Source: Sphingomonas phyllosphaerae
GTDB lineage: Bacteria > Pseudomonadota > Alphaproteobacteria > Sphingomonadales > Sphingomonadaceae
Assembly: GCF_029623345.1 (NCBI RefSeq)
Contig: NZ_JAPYKH010000021.1
Coordinates: 1-64,000 of the forward strand
Length of the DNA stretch: 64,000 nucleotides
Direction of reading: 5' to 3'
The notes under the pieces are model-generated. The model searched no databases, had not been told where the DNA came from, and saw only the letters and a list, made by a program, of their open reading frames with translations. This document shows, one piece after another, positions 8,284 through 15,954 of this stretch (positions are counted from its first letter, which is position 1; each line of letters opens with the position of its first letter). The translations under genes and the position numbers were made by a program.

Positions 8284-10530
8284 TCAGAATCCGCCCGGCC
8301 CTCCGTCCTCCTCGAAGCCGTCGCCGCCGTCCTCGCCGCGACCCTCGTCGAGACGCCGCCGCTCGGGCACGCGCTCGCGCGGCGCGGGTGGGCGGGGCAG
8401 CTCGATGCCCATCTCGCGCAGCCGGTCGAGCGCGTCCTCGACGCGGGGGCGTGCCTCATCCACGGCGCGGCCGACGTCGCCGCCCAGGTCGACACCCATC
8501 TGGTCGAGCATGTTGGCGGGATCGATCGGCGCCGCCATCTCGTCCTCCACCGGCGCGACCGCGACCGGGATGTGCAGCGCGGACATCATGAACTGGCGCC
8601 AGATCTGCGCCGGGATGCCGCCGCCGTGCAGCCCCGGGTTGGGCGCGCTGTCGTCGCGCCCCACCCACACGCCCACCACCAGGTCGCCGGCGAAGCCGAT
8701 GAACCAACCGTCGCGACCGCCTTGGCTGGTCCCGGTCTTGCCGAAGGCGCTGACCGGCAGGTTGGCGCCGCGCCCGGTGCCGCGGATCGACGAGCCCAGC
8801 AGCGTGCGCATCTCGTCGCGGATCTTGTCGGGCATGGCGCTGTCGCGCCCCGCGATCGCCTCGTACCAGCTTGCGCTGCGCCCGCCCTCGACCCCGCGCG
8901 GCACCACCGGATAGCGCCCGCTCGCCACCGCGGCATAGGCGCCGGTCAGCTCGAGCAGCGACACCTCGGACGTGCCCAGCCCGATCGTCGCCTCGTTGGC
9001 GATCGGCGTGGTGATGCCGAGATCGCGCGCCGCCTTGATCACGTTGCGCACGCCGACCTGCTGCGTCAGCCGCGCCGCCACCACGTTGGACGAGCGCGCG
9101 AAGGCGCGCTGCAGCGTGATCGGGCCGAGGTAGCGGCCGTCGTCGTTGCGCGGCTTCCACCCCGCGATCTCGACCGGCGCGTCGTCCATCACCGTCGCGG
9201 GGGTCAGGCCCGAGCGCATCGCGGCGAGATAGACGAACAGCTTGAAGGTGGAGCCCGGCTGGCGCTTGGCCTGGACGGCGCGGTTGAACGCGCTGGTCCG
9301 ATAATCCTTGCCGCCGACCATCGCCACCACGGTGCCGTCGGGCTTCATCGCCACCAGCGCGGCCTGCATGCCGCGCAGCGAGGCCTGGCGCACGACGCGC
9401 TCGGCGGTGCGCTGGAAGCCGCGGTCAAGCGTGGTGCGCACCGTCGCCTCGGTGCCGGACTCGCCCGCCACCTCGCGCGCCGAGGGCAGCACCCAGTCGG
9501 CGAAATAGGTGCCGGTGGGCAGCGTCTCAGGCCGCTCGGCGAGCACGCGCTGCGGCTGCACCCGCGCCGCTTCGTCCTGCGACAGGAAGCCGGCGTCGAC
9601 CATCGCGCCGACCACCACCGCCTGGCGCGCGCGCGCACCCTTGAGGTTACCGGTCGGCGCCAGCCGCGACGGTGCCTTGACCAGCCCGGCCAGCATCGCC
9701 GCCTGGCCGACGCTCAGCTGGATCGGGGTGCGTCCGAAATAATGCCGCGACGCCGCGGTGATGCCGTAGACGTTGTCGCCGAAATAGACGTTGGAGAGAT
9801 AGCGCGAGAGGATCTCGTCCTTGCTCAGCCACGCCTCCAGCCAGAAGGCGATCATCGCCTCGCGCAGCTTGCGCGCGGCGGTGCGGTCGGCGTCGAGGAA
9901 GGCGTTCTTGGCGAGCTGCTGCGTGATCGTCGAGCCGCCCTGGCGCACCCCGCCCGAGCCGAGATTGGCCCAGGCCGCACGCGCGATGCCGCGCGGGTCG
10001 ACCCCCCAGTGCGAGTAGAAGCGGCGGTCTTCGATCGCGAGGAACGCCTCGCGCACGTGCGCGGGCAGCTTGGCGGCATCGACGGGCGCGCCGATGATCG
10101 CGCCGCGCCGCGCGATCGGCGTGCCGTCCGCCGCGGTGAGCGTGATCGAGGGCGGCGTCGGCGGCTTGAGCGAGCGCGACAGGGGCGCAGTTACCGCCAG
10201 CCAGATCACCGCGACGACGAACAGCACGATGAAGGCCGCGGCGCCGCGCACCAGCCAGCGACCCCAGCGCACGCGCCGCCACCAGGGCCGCGGCGGCGGC
10301 AGTGGATCGGGCCAGCGCCGCCGCTCCTGCTGCCAGAAGCCGTCGTCGTCGCGCGACGGCTCGTCCCACGGGCGCTCGTCGCGCGGTGGAGGCGGCGGCG
10401 GCGGGGCGCCGTCGTCACGCCACGAGTCGAAGGACGGGAGCGGCGCGCCATGCTCGTCGGTCACCGCGCCGGGCGAGTCGCCGCGCGTGTGATGGTAGCG
10501 GACGCGGCCGGGTTCGTAGGGGGGGCGCAT
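8284..10530 (-). CDS. Class A penicillin-binding protein (glycosyltransferase/transpeptidase)
   Basis: A 748-residue bifunctional peptidoglycan synthase. Order: a cytoplasmic, Pro-rich, acidic/basic N-tail (1-90), one membrane anchor (about 93-116), a GT51 domain with EDRRFYSHWGVD at 167-178 (catalytic Glu167) and GGSTITQQLAKN at 198-209, then a transpeptidase domain with STFK at 427-430, SSN at 480-482 and KTGTS at 598-602. It builds glycan strands from lipid II and cross-links them in the periplasm. ATG 10530 (MRPPYEP) is preferred over an in-frame upstream start. Length fits PBP1A/PBP1C-type enzymes; the PASTA and OB domains of other types are absent. A Gly/Asp/Glu-rich tail closes the protein. 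Confidence 0.95.
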   Translation of the reverse strand: MRPPYEPGRVRYHHTRGDSPGAVTDEHGAPLPSFDSWRDDGAPPPPPPPRDERPWDEPSRDDDGFWQQERRRWPDPLPPPRPWWRRVRWGRWLVRGAAAFIVLFVVAVIWLAVTAPLSRSLKPPTPPSITLTAADGTPIARRGAIIGAPVDAAKLPAHVREAFLAIEDRRFYSHWGVDPRGIARAAWANLGSGGVRQGGSTITQQLAKNAFLDADRTAARKLREAMIAFWLEAWLSKDEILSRYLSNVYFGDNVYGITAASRHYFGRTPIQLSVGQAAMLAGLVKAPSRLAPTGNLKGARARQAVVVGAMVDAGFLSQDEAARVQPQRVLAERPETLPTGTYFADWVLPSAREVAGESGTEATVRTTLDRGFQRTAERVVRQASLRGMQAALVAMKPDGTVVAMVGGKDYRTSAFNRAVQAKRQPGSTFKLFVYLAAMRSGLTPATVMDDAPVEIAGWKPRNDDGRYLGPITLQRAFARSSNVVAARLTQQVGVRNVIKAARDLGITTPIANEATIGLGTSEVSLLELTGAYAAVASGRYPVVPRGVEGGRSASWYEAIAGRDSAMPDKIRDEMRTLLGSSIRGTGRGANLPVSAFGKTGTSQGGRDGWFIGFAGDLVVGVWVGRDDSAPNPGLHGGGIPAQIWRQFMMSALHIPVAVAPVEDEMAAPIDPANMLDQMGVDLGGDVGRAVDEARPRVEDALDRLREMGIELPRPPAPRERVPERRRLDEGRGEDGGDGFEEDGGPGGF

Positions 10531-10599
10531 GCTGCGGAGTGTCTTACAGCGATATGACAGTTGTCGCAAGGCGCGACCGCGTGCCATGAGGGCCCCAGC

Positions 10600-11199
10600 A
10601 TGAGCGAGGAAGCGACAGGCGCGCAGGCGCCGCTGGTGGTCGGGATCGGTGGTACGATCGGCGGCATCTCATCGACCGAGCGCGCGCTGCGCGTCGCGCT
10701 CGACGCCGCGCGAGAGGAAGGGTTTCGCACCCGTCTGTTCGGTGGCGAGGACATGGCGCGGCTGCCGCTCTACGACCCGCGCGCCACCAGCCGCACCACG
10801 GCGGAGCGCGCCTTCGTCGACTCGGTGCGCGACGCCTCGGCGGTGATCATCGCCAGCCCCGGCTACCACGGCAGCATCTCGGGCGTGGTGAAGAACGCGC
10901 TCGACCTGCTCGAGGAGACCGCGCGCGACCAGCGGCCCTATCTCGCCGACCTGCCGGTCGGGCTGATCGCCACCGCCTATGGCTGGCAGGCGACCGGCTC
11001 GACGATTGCGGCACTGCGCTCGATCGTCCACGCGCTGCGCGGCTGGCCGACGCCGTTCGCCGCCGCGATCAACACCCAGCTGACCAAGTTCGACGACGTC
11101 GGCGGGGTCAGCGACCCGGCCGTGCGCGATCAGCTGCGGCTGATCGGACGGCAGGTCGCGCGCTTCGCGCCGCTCGCGGGCACGATGCCGGCGGAGTGA
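10600..11199 (+). CDS. NADPH-dependent FMN reductase
   Basis: A 199-residue flavodoxin-fold reductase. Its phosphate-binding region VVGIGGTIGGISSTERAL (about 10-27) matches the family pattern GxxRxxSxxxR in position, and SPGYHGSISGVVKNALDLLE (about 86-105) is the second FMN-contact motif, with the family-typical KNALDL. Such enzymes transfer electrons from NADPH to FMN, a quinone or azo acceptor. I use ATG 10600, since a TTG at 10561 would add a non-family leader. It is divergent from the penicillin-binding protein gene, with 69 bases between the starts. Confidence 0.9.
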   Translation: MSEEATGAQAPLVVGIGGTIGGISSTERALRVALDAAREEGFRTRLFGGEDMARLPLYDPRATSRTTAERAFVDSVRDASAVIIASPGYHGSISGVVKNALDLLEETARDQRPYLADLPVGLIATAYGWQATGSTIAALRSIVHALRGWPTPFAAAINTQLTKFDDVGGVSDPAVRDQLRLIGRQVARFAPLAGTMPAE

Positions 11200-11327
11200 T
11201 TTACCTCCGCTACGGATGTTATACTTTCATAGTGAATGTAGTCACTTAGCGGAATCTTAGCGGTGCCGGGCGCAAGGCGGACTCCTCGGCCGCTCATTTC
11301 GTTCGGCCGTCAGCGGGGGCGGCCCGG
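11200..11327. promoter_or_regulatory. AT-rich putative promoter region of the chemoreceptor gene
   Basis: The 11200-11262 stretch is clearly lower in GC than its surroundings. It contains TATACT at 11220-11225, a good -10-like hexamer, though no convincing -35 lies 16-18 bases upstream. Just downstream, AGTGA (11231-11235) and TCACT (11242-11246) form a small dyad. This suggests the chemoreceptor has its own promoter. The call rests on composition and one hexamer only. Confidence 0.3.
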
Positions 11328-12758
11328 ATGGTCGAGTGGTTCGGTCGGCACGCGCCGATTCGCGTGAAGTTCAAGGTGCTCACCTTGGTGTACCTGGTGC
11401 TGTCGAGCGCCATCGCGGGATGTGCCGTCTACGGCGTGCTCGCCGGTGCCGCGGCCGATCCGCGCCTCGTGATCGGCGGTGCGCTCGCCGGGGTCGTCGC
11501 GGTGGTCGCGGTGACGCTGATCGCCGCGCGGCTGATCTGCACGCCTTATGTGGAGACCGTGGTGCGGATGGAGGGGCTCGCCGCGGGCGACCTCGACAGC
11601 CCGGTGGATCATACCGCCAACCGCGACTGCGTCGGCCGCATGACCAAGGCAATGGCGATCTTCCGCGAGAGCTCGCTCGCCGCGCGCGAGTGCGACACGC
11701 AGCGCCAGATGGCGCTGGCGATGGGCGAGGGGCTCGGCCGCCTCGCCGCGGGCGACCTCACCGCGCGGATCGACGCGGAGCTGAGCGGCCCGTTCCTCAA
11801 GCTCAAGCACGATTTCAACGACGCGGTGGTGGCGTTGCAGGCCACGATGAGCTCGGTCGCGCAGGTGTCCGAGGGCATCCACCGCGGCGCGGGCGAGATC
11901 AGCGCGGCGTCGGACGACCTGTCGCAGCGCACCGAACAGCAGGCCGCGAGCCTGGAGGAGACCGCGGCGGCGATGGAGCAGATTACGGCCACGGTGCGCG
12001 AGACTGCTTCCGGCGCGGGGCGCGCCAACCAGATCGTCGGCGTCGCGCGCGCCGAGGCGGAGGAATCGGGCGCGGTGGTGCGCCGCGCGGTCGAGGCGAT
12101 GGCGGGGATCGAGCGGACCTCGTCGGAGATCTCCGACATCATCGCGGTGATCGACGCGATCGCCTTCCAGACCAATCTGCTCGCGCTCAACGCGGGCGTG
12201 GAAGCGGCACGCGCGGGTGATGCAGGCCGGGGTTTCGCGGTGGTCGCCTCGGAGGTCCGCGCACTGGCGCAGCGTTCGGCCGACGCTGCCAAGGATGTCA
12301 AGCAGCGCATCACCGCCTCGGTCGAGACGGTCGACGCCGGCGTCGCCCTGGTCAGCGAGACCGGGCGCTCGCTCGAGCGGATCATCGGCCGCATCGGCGA
12401 GATCAGCACGCTGGTGTCCGACATTTCGGGTTCGGCCGAGCAGCAGTCGCAGGGGCTGCAGCAGGTCAACACCGCGGTCGGCGAGATGGACGGGGTGACC
12501 CAGCGCAACGCCGCGATGGTGGAGGAGGCCACCGCGGCGGCGCGCAACCTGGCGGGCGAGGCGGACACGCTTGCCGCCGAGATCGCGCGCTTCACGCTCG
12601 GCGGTGCGCCGATGGCGGCGCCGCGCGCGACCGTCCGCGCGCTGCCGAAGCGGGCGGCGAGCGCGGCGCCGGTGCCGGCGCGTCGGCCCGCACCGGTCGC
12701 GCGGCAGCGCGGCAGCGCGGCAGCAGCGGTGGCAGAGGACGACTGGTCCTCGTTCTGA
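11328..12758 (+). CDS. Methyl-accepting chemotaxis protein without a periplasmic sensor domain
   Basis: A 476-residue chemoreceptor. Two membrane helices (about 17-39 and 46-69) are joined by a very short loop, so there is no periplasmic ligand domain. A HAMP region (about 70-122), a second HAMP-like stretch (LGRLAAGDLTARI, 136-148) and a cytoplasmic signalling coiled coil follow. The hairpin tip IAFQTNLLALNAGVEAARAG (278-297) binds CheA and CheW, and SASLEET-like methylation segments are present (AASLEETAAAMEQI, 206-219). An Ala/Pro/Arg-rich linker ends in DDWSSF (471-476), which resembles the C-terminal CheR/CheB-tethering pentapeptide. It likely senses a cytoplasmic or membrane cue. No other che gene is nearby. 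Confidence 0.95.
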   Translation: MVEWFGRHAPIRVKFKVLTLVYLVLSSAIAGCAVYGVLAGAAADPRLVIGGALAGVVAVVAVTLIAARLICTPYVETVVRMEGLAAGDLDSPVDHTANRDCVGRMTKAMAIFRESSLAARECDTQRQMALAMGEGLGRLAAGDLTARIDAELSGPFLKLKHDFNDAVVALQATMSSVAQVSEGIHRGAGEISAASDDLSQRTEQQAASLEETAAAMEQITATVRETASGAGRANQIVGVARAEAEESGAVVRRAVEAMAGIERTSSEISDIIAVIDAIAFQTNLLALNAGVEAARAGDAGRGFAVVASEVRALAQRSADAAKDVKQRITASVETVDAGVALVSETGRSLERIIGRIGEISTLVSDISGSAEQQSQGLQQVNTAVGEMDGVTQRNAAMVEEATAAARNLAGEADTLAAEIARFTLGGAPMAAPRATVRALPKRAASAAPVPARRPAPVARQRGSAAAAVAEDDWSSF

Positions 12759-12780
12759 GCTCCGGCGCGACGCACCTGCG

Positions 12781-12846
12781 CAGGCAGGAGCCCAGGATCA
12801 CTGGCGCGACGCTCGTGGCGCCGTGCTCCTGCGTGCGCAGGAGCAC
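12781..12846. repeat. Intergenic palindromic repeat, family A
   Basis: GCAGGAGCCCAGGATCA (12784-12800) is followed by a perfect inverted repeat at 12823-12846, GTGCTCCTGCG and CGCAGGAGCAC around TG. A second copy of the same idea is at 29219-29306, which carries GCAGGAACCCAGGGTCA. It lies between the convergent chemoreceptor and TonB-receptor genes and could also serve as a terminator. Confidence 0.65.
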
Positions 12847-12901
12847 GCTCGCGCTTCCCTGACGCGACAGGCCGAGCGCGCGAGCCCGCCCGCGACCCGC
12901 C

Positions 12902-15796
12902 TCAGTAAAACAATTTCCGCAGCGACAGCCGCACGGTGCGCCCGATCGGGTCGAGATAGCCCGGCTGGAAGCCGATCGGTACCTCGCCGGCCTGGTCGGT
13001 GACTCGCTGGCGTGTGTTGAACAGATTGTCGAGCTGCAGGCTCACGCGCGCGCCGCGCATCCAGGGGTGCGCGCGGACCCAGTCGATCCGGCCGCCCAGG
13101 TCGGCGAAGAGGCGCAGATTGGCGGTGGCGATGCTGCCGAAGTCGAGCGTCTCCGGGGCTGCCGCGGTCCCGCCGTTGACCCGCGTGGCGCTTTGGTAAT
13201 TGACCGAGATCCGCGCGCCGAGACCGTTGTTGGTATAGCCGGCCTGACCCTCGAGCTCGTGGCGCGGCTGGCCGCCGGCGCTCCCGATCGCATCGCCGTC
13301 GAGCAGGTTCAGCACCGGGCCGCTGTCCGCGACGGTGACTCGCTCGGTGAGATGCCAGGTGTGATAGAGCGCGAACTGGAGCCGGCCACCCGCCTGCGCG
13401 CCGCCGCCGCGTCCGAACCGCCCGAAGCCGCCGCCGGGATCACCGCTACCCGGTCCGCCGCCAGCCCCCGCGCCACCGCTCCCGCCCGACGGCGCGCCGT
13501 TGCCGCCCGGCGCCGGCGTGCCGTCGCCGCCGCGCGCGGCGCTGCCGTCGGGCCGGGTGCGGTCGATGGCTCCCTCGCGGCCGCCGCCCTCGCCGCCGCG
13601 CCGCTCGCCGGGCGGGCGCATGCCGGCGAACGGGTTAGGGCCGGTGCCGGCGCGGAACGCCTCCAGCTCCTTCTGAATCTTCGATTTGAGTCGGAACGAC
13701 AGATTGACGCCGTAGCGCAGCTGCGACGTCTCGCGCCGCGCGAAGTTGATCGGGCGCGTGTCGATGCGCAGCAGATTGCCCTCGGCATCGCGCGTGTAGC
13801 GATCGGGGAAGGCCGCCTCGATCGCCGCGGTGGCGCTGGGAAAGCTGGCGATCGGGTCGTCGGTGGTCTGGCGCGTGTAATCGGCGCGGAAGCGGATGTC
13901 GCGCGCGCTCCACGGCTTGACGTCGAGCCCGACCTTGAGCGCGTGGCGCTCGTCCCGAACCAGCAACGGGTTGCCGCCGGTCACCGTCGTCACCGTCGCG
14001 GTGGTGCCGCGGACATAGTCGAACACGCGCACGCCGGGGGTGGACACCACCGGGTTGCCGAGCTGCGCCGCGGTCGGCGCCTCGGCTTGGTCGGTCACCG
14101 AGGCGAGCAGCCGCACCGCCTCGATCGGGCGCCAGTTGGCGCCATAGCCATAGGTCCACAACGTACCGAAGTCGGAGACGCGGTCGGCGGCGACATTGCC
14201 GTTGAGCGAGAGATTGCCGAGAAAGGCCAGCACGCCCTCGGCGCGGCTGGCGATCGGCAGGTCGAGGTTGAGCTGGGTGGAGGCGATGTCGCGCCCGATG
14301 TCGGCCGCCACCGGCGTGCCGAAGCGCACCGAGCGGCTCGAGAAATCGCTGGTGGAGGCGCCGATGCGCAGGCTGGCGTTGGCGTCGCCCGCGGGCAGCG
14401 CGAACAGCGGCCCGCTCGCCAGCGCGTCGAGCCCGGCGGTGGTCGAGGTGGAACGCGCGCTGTTGTCGGCCGCGCGTGCGAGCGTCAGCGGGCCATAAGG
14501 ATTCGCCGCCGGGTCGAGCGCGGTGAGCTGCGCCTGCAGCGCGCTGCCGTCGAAGCCGGTCTGCGTGACGGTGTTGCTGCTGTCGCGATCGACGTTCCCC
14601 GTCACGGACCAGCGCCAGCGCCCGCGGTCACCGTTGAGCGTGCCGCCGAGATGGAGCTGGGTGGTCTCGATCTGCTGGGTGAGTGGATCGATCGTGTCGA
14701 ACGCGCGCGTCAGCGTCACCGGCACCGCGAACGGCGAGAAGGGATTGCCGACCGGTAGCGCCAGGTCGAGCTCGGCGAGGCCGCGCAACGCCTCGGTGCG
14801 GCTGTGGTCGACGGTGGCGTTGAGCGTGGCGCCGACGTTGCCGAAGATCGTCGTCGCATAGGTACCGTTGGCCGAAACGGTGCGCTCCTGCGGCAACAGC
14901 GTGCGATAGGCCGACTGGTCGGTGACGTTGCGCGTCGAGCTGAACTCGCCCAGCAGCGGTGCTCGCGTCGCGGCGATCTCCGGCACACCAAGCGATGACG
15001 CGGTGCCGAACAAAGGATCGATCGCGACACGCCCGCGCGTCGCGACATTGCCCCCGATCGCGGCGGTGTTGGGCGAGGGCAGGATGTCGCGCTCGGCCTC
15101 GGTGAGCGCGTCGGCGCGATTGTACTCGAGGTGGAGGTTGACGCGCCCCTGCTCGCGGATGCGCAGCAGGTCGAGCTCGCCGCCCGGCGCGTTGCGCCCG
15201 CCCTCGGTGGCGAGCCGGTCCTCGATCTCGGCGGTGACCGCGCGGAAGCGGCGGCGCAGCACGAAGTTCACCACGCGCTGGTCGGCGCGATAGCCGTATT
15301 TGAGCGCGACCTCCTCGGGCAGGATGTCGACCCGCGCGATCGCCTCGGTCGGCAGGTCGCGGATCTCCTGGAAGCCCGAGATGCGCCGCCCGTTGAGCAG
15401 CACCACCGGGGCGCCGCCGGCGCCGCGGCCCGAGCGCGTCTGCGGGCTGAGCTCGTTGAGCAGCTCGGTGACCGAGCTGACGCCGTAGCTGCGGATATCG
15501 GCGGGGGAGAGCTGCTCCTCGGGGGTGATGTCGCCCACCACCGCGCCGCGCTGCGTCCGCGCGCCGGTGACGACGATGTCGGCGGGCTCGTCCTCGTTCT
15601 CGGCGGGGGCGTCGGCCGGCGCGGTGGCAGGGGTGGCCTGGCTCGACTGCGCCGCGGTGCCGGCGCCGGGCGCGGGGGTGGCAGCGGCGCTGCCGGTGGG
15701 CGCGACGGTGCCGGGCAGGTCGCGCTGCGGCTGCTGCGCGGGTGCGGGCGCGGCGATCGGGGCGGCGGAGGCCAGCAGAAGGTATAACACGCGCAT
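12902..15796 (-). CDS. TonB-dependent receptor
   Basis: A 964-residue outer-membrane active transporter. A signal peptide (MRVLYLLLASAAPIAAPAPA) is followed by a low-complexity Ala/Pro/Thr linker and an acidic stretch running into DIVVTGARTQRG, the TonB-box-like start of the plug. The plug carries VSSVTELLNELSPQ and VVLLNGRRISGFQEIRDLP, and a beta-barrel ends in LRKLFY with the C-terminal aromatic residue. A Gly/Arg-rich insert of about 85 residues (about 722-807) interrupts the barrel. The N-terminus is ATG 15796; upstream in-frame codons are not secretory. The ligand is unknown. No partner gene such as SusD, a hydrolase or an anti-sigma factor is adjacent. Confidence 0.93.
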   Translation of the reverse strand: MRVLYLLLASAAPIAAPAPAQQPQRDLPGTVAPTGSAAATPAPGAGTAAQSSQATPATAPADAPAENEDEPADIVVTGARTQRGAVVGDITPEEQLSPADIRSYGVSSVTELLNELSPQTRSGRGAGGAPVVLLNGRRISGFQEIRDLPTEAIARVDILPEEVALKYGYRADQRVVNFVLRRRFRAVTAEIEDRLATEGGRNAPGGELDLLRIREQGRVNLHLEYNRADALTEAERDILPSPNTAAIGGNVATRGRVAIDPLFGTASSLGVPEIAATRAPLLGEFSSTRNVTDQSAYRTLLPQERTVSANGTYATTIFGNVGATLNATVDHSRTEALRGLAELDLALPVGNPFSPFAVPVTLTRAFDTIDPLTQQIETTQLHLGGTLNGDRGRWRWSVTGNVDRDSSNTVTQTGFDGSALQAQLTALDPAANPYGPLTLARAADNSARSTSTTAGLDALASGPLFALPAGDANASLRIGASTSDFSSRSVRFGTPVAADIGRDIASTQLNLDLPIASRAEGVLAFLGNLSLNGNVAADRVSDFGTLWTYGYGANWRPIEAVRLLASVTDQAEAPTAAQLGNPVVSTPGVRVFDYVRGTTATVTTVTGGNPLLVRDERHALKVGLDVKPWSARDIRFRADYTRQTTDDPIASFPSATAAIEAAFPDRYTRDAEGNLLRIDTRPINFARRETSQLRYGVNLSFRLKSKIQKELEAFRAGTGPNPFAGMRPPGERRGGEGGGREGAIDRTRPDGSAARGGDGTPAPGGNGAPSGGSGGAGAGGGPGSGDPGGGFGRFGRGGGAQAGGRLQFALYHTWHLTERVTVADSGPVLNLLDGDAIGSAGGQPRHELEGQAGYTNNGLGARISVNYQSATRVNGGTAAAPETLDFGSIATANLRLFADLGGRIDWVRAHPWMRGARVSLQLDNLFNTRQRVTDQAGEVPIGFQPGYLDPIGRTVRLSLRKLFY

Positions 15797-15905
15797 CACT
15801 CGCTCCCTGCCCGGCGGTATCGGCCGGACGAGCGCGCTACGGCGGGTTTGTCGCACAATTATGCCGGACGTGGTTGATGTGGGTAGGAGCGCGACGCAGC
15901 GGCCT

Positions 15906-15930
15906 GATCCTCCCCTTGCAGGTGAGGATC
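15906..15930 (-). terminator. Stem-loop downstream of the molybdoenzyme gene
   Basis: GATCCTC (15906-15912) pairs with GAGGATC (15924-15930), with a further CC/GG pair inside after one mismatch. It lies 25 bases past the stop of the fdhD-molybdoenzyme operon and before the divergently placed start of the TonB receptor. No T tract. It shares CCTCCCC with the family C repeats and may be a remnant of one. Confidence 0.4.
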
Positions 15931-15954
15931 GAATGAACGTCGCTACGGCCGAAC

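Noticed and set aside
8170..10557. Plus-strand open frame opposite the penicillin-binding protein gene
   Set aside because: The minus strand carries all catalytic motifs of the enzyme; the plus frame is low-complexity antisense.
15797..15954. A riboswitch upstream of the TonB receptor (cobalamin type)
   Set aside because: The 158-base gap is too short for a full cobalamin riboswitch plus expression platform, and no conserved B12-box sequence was seen.
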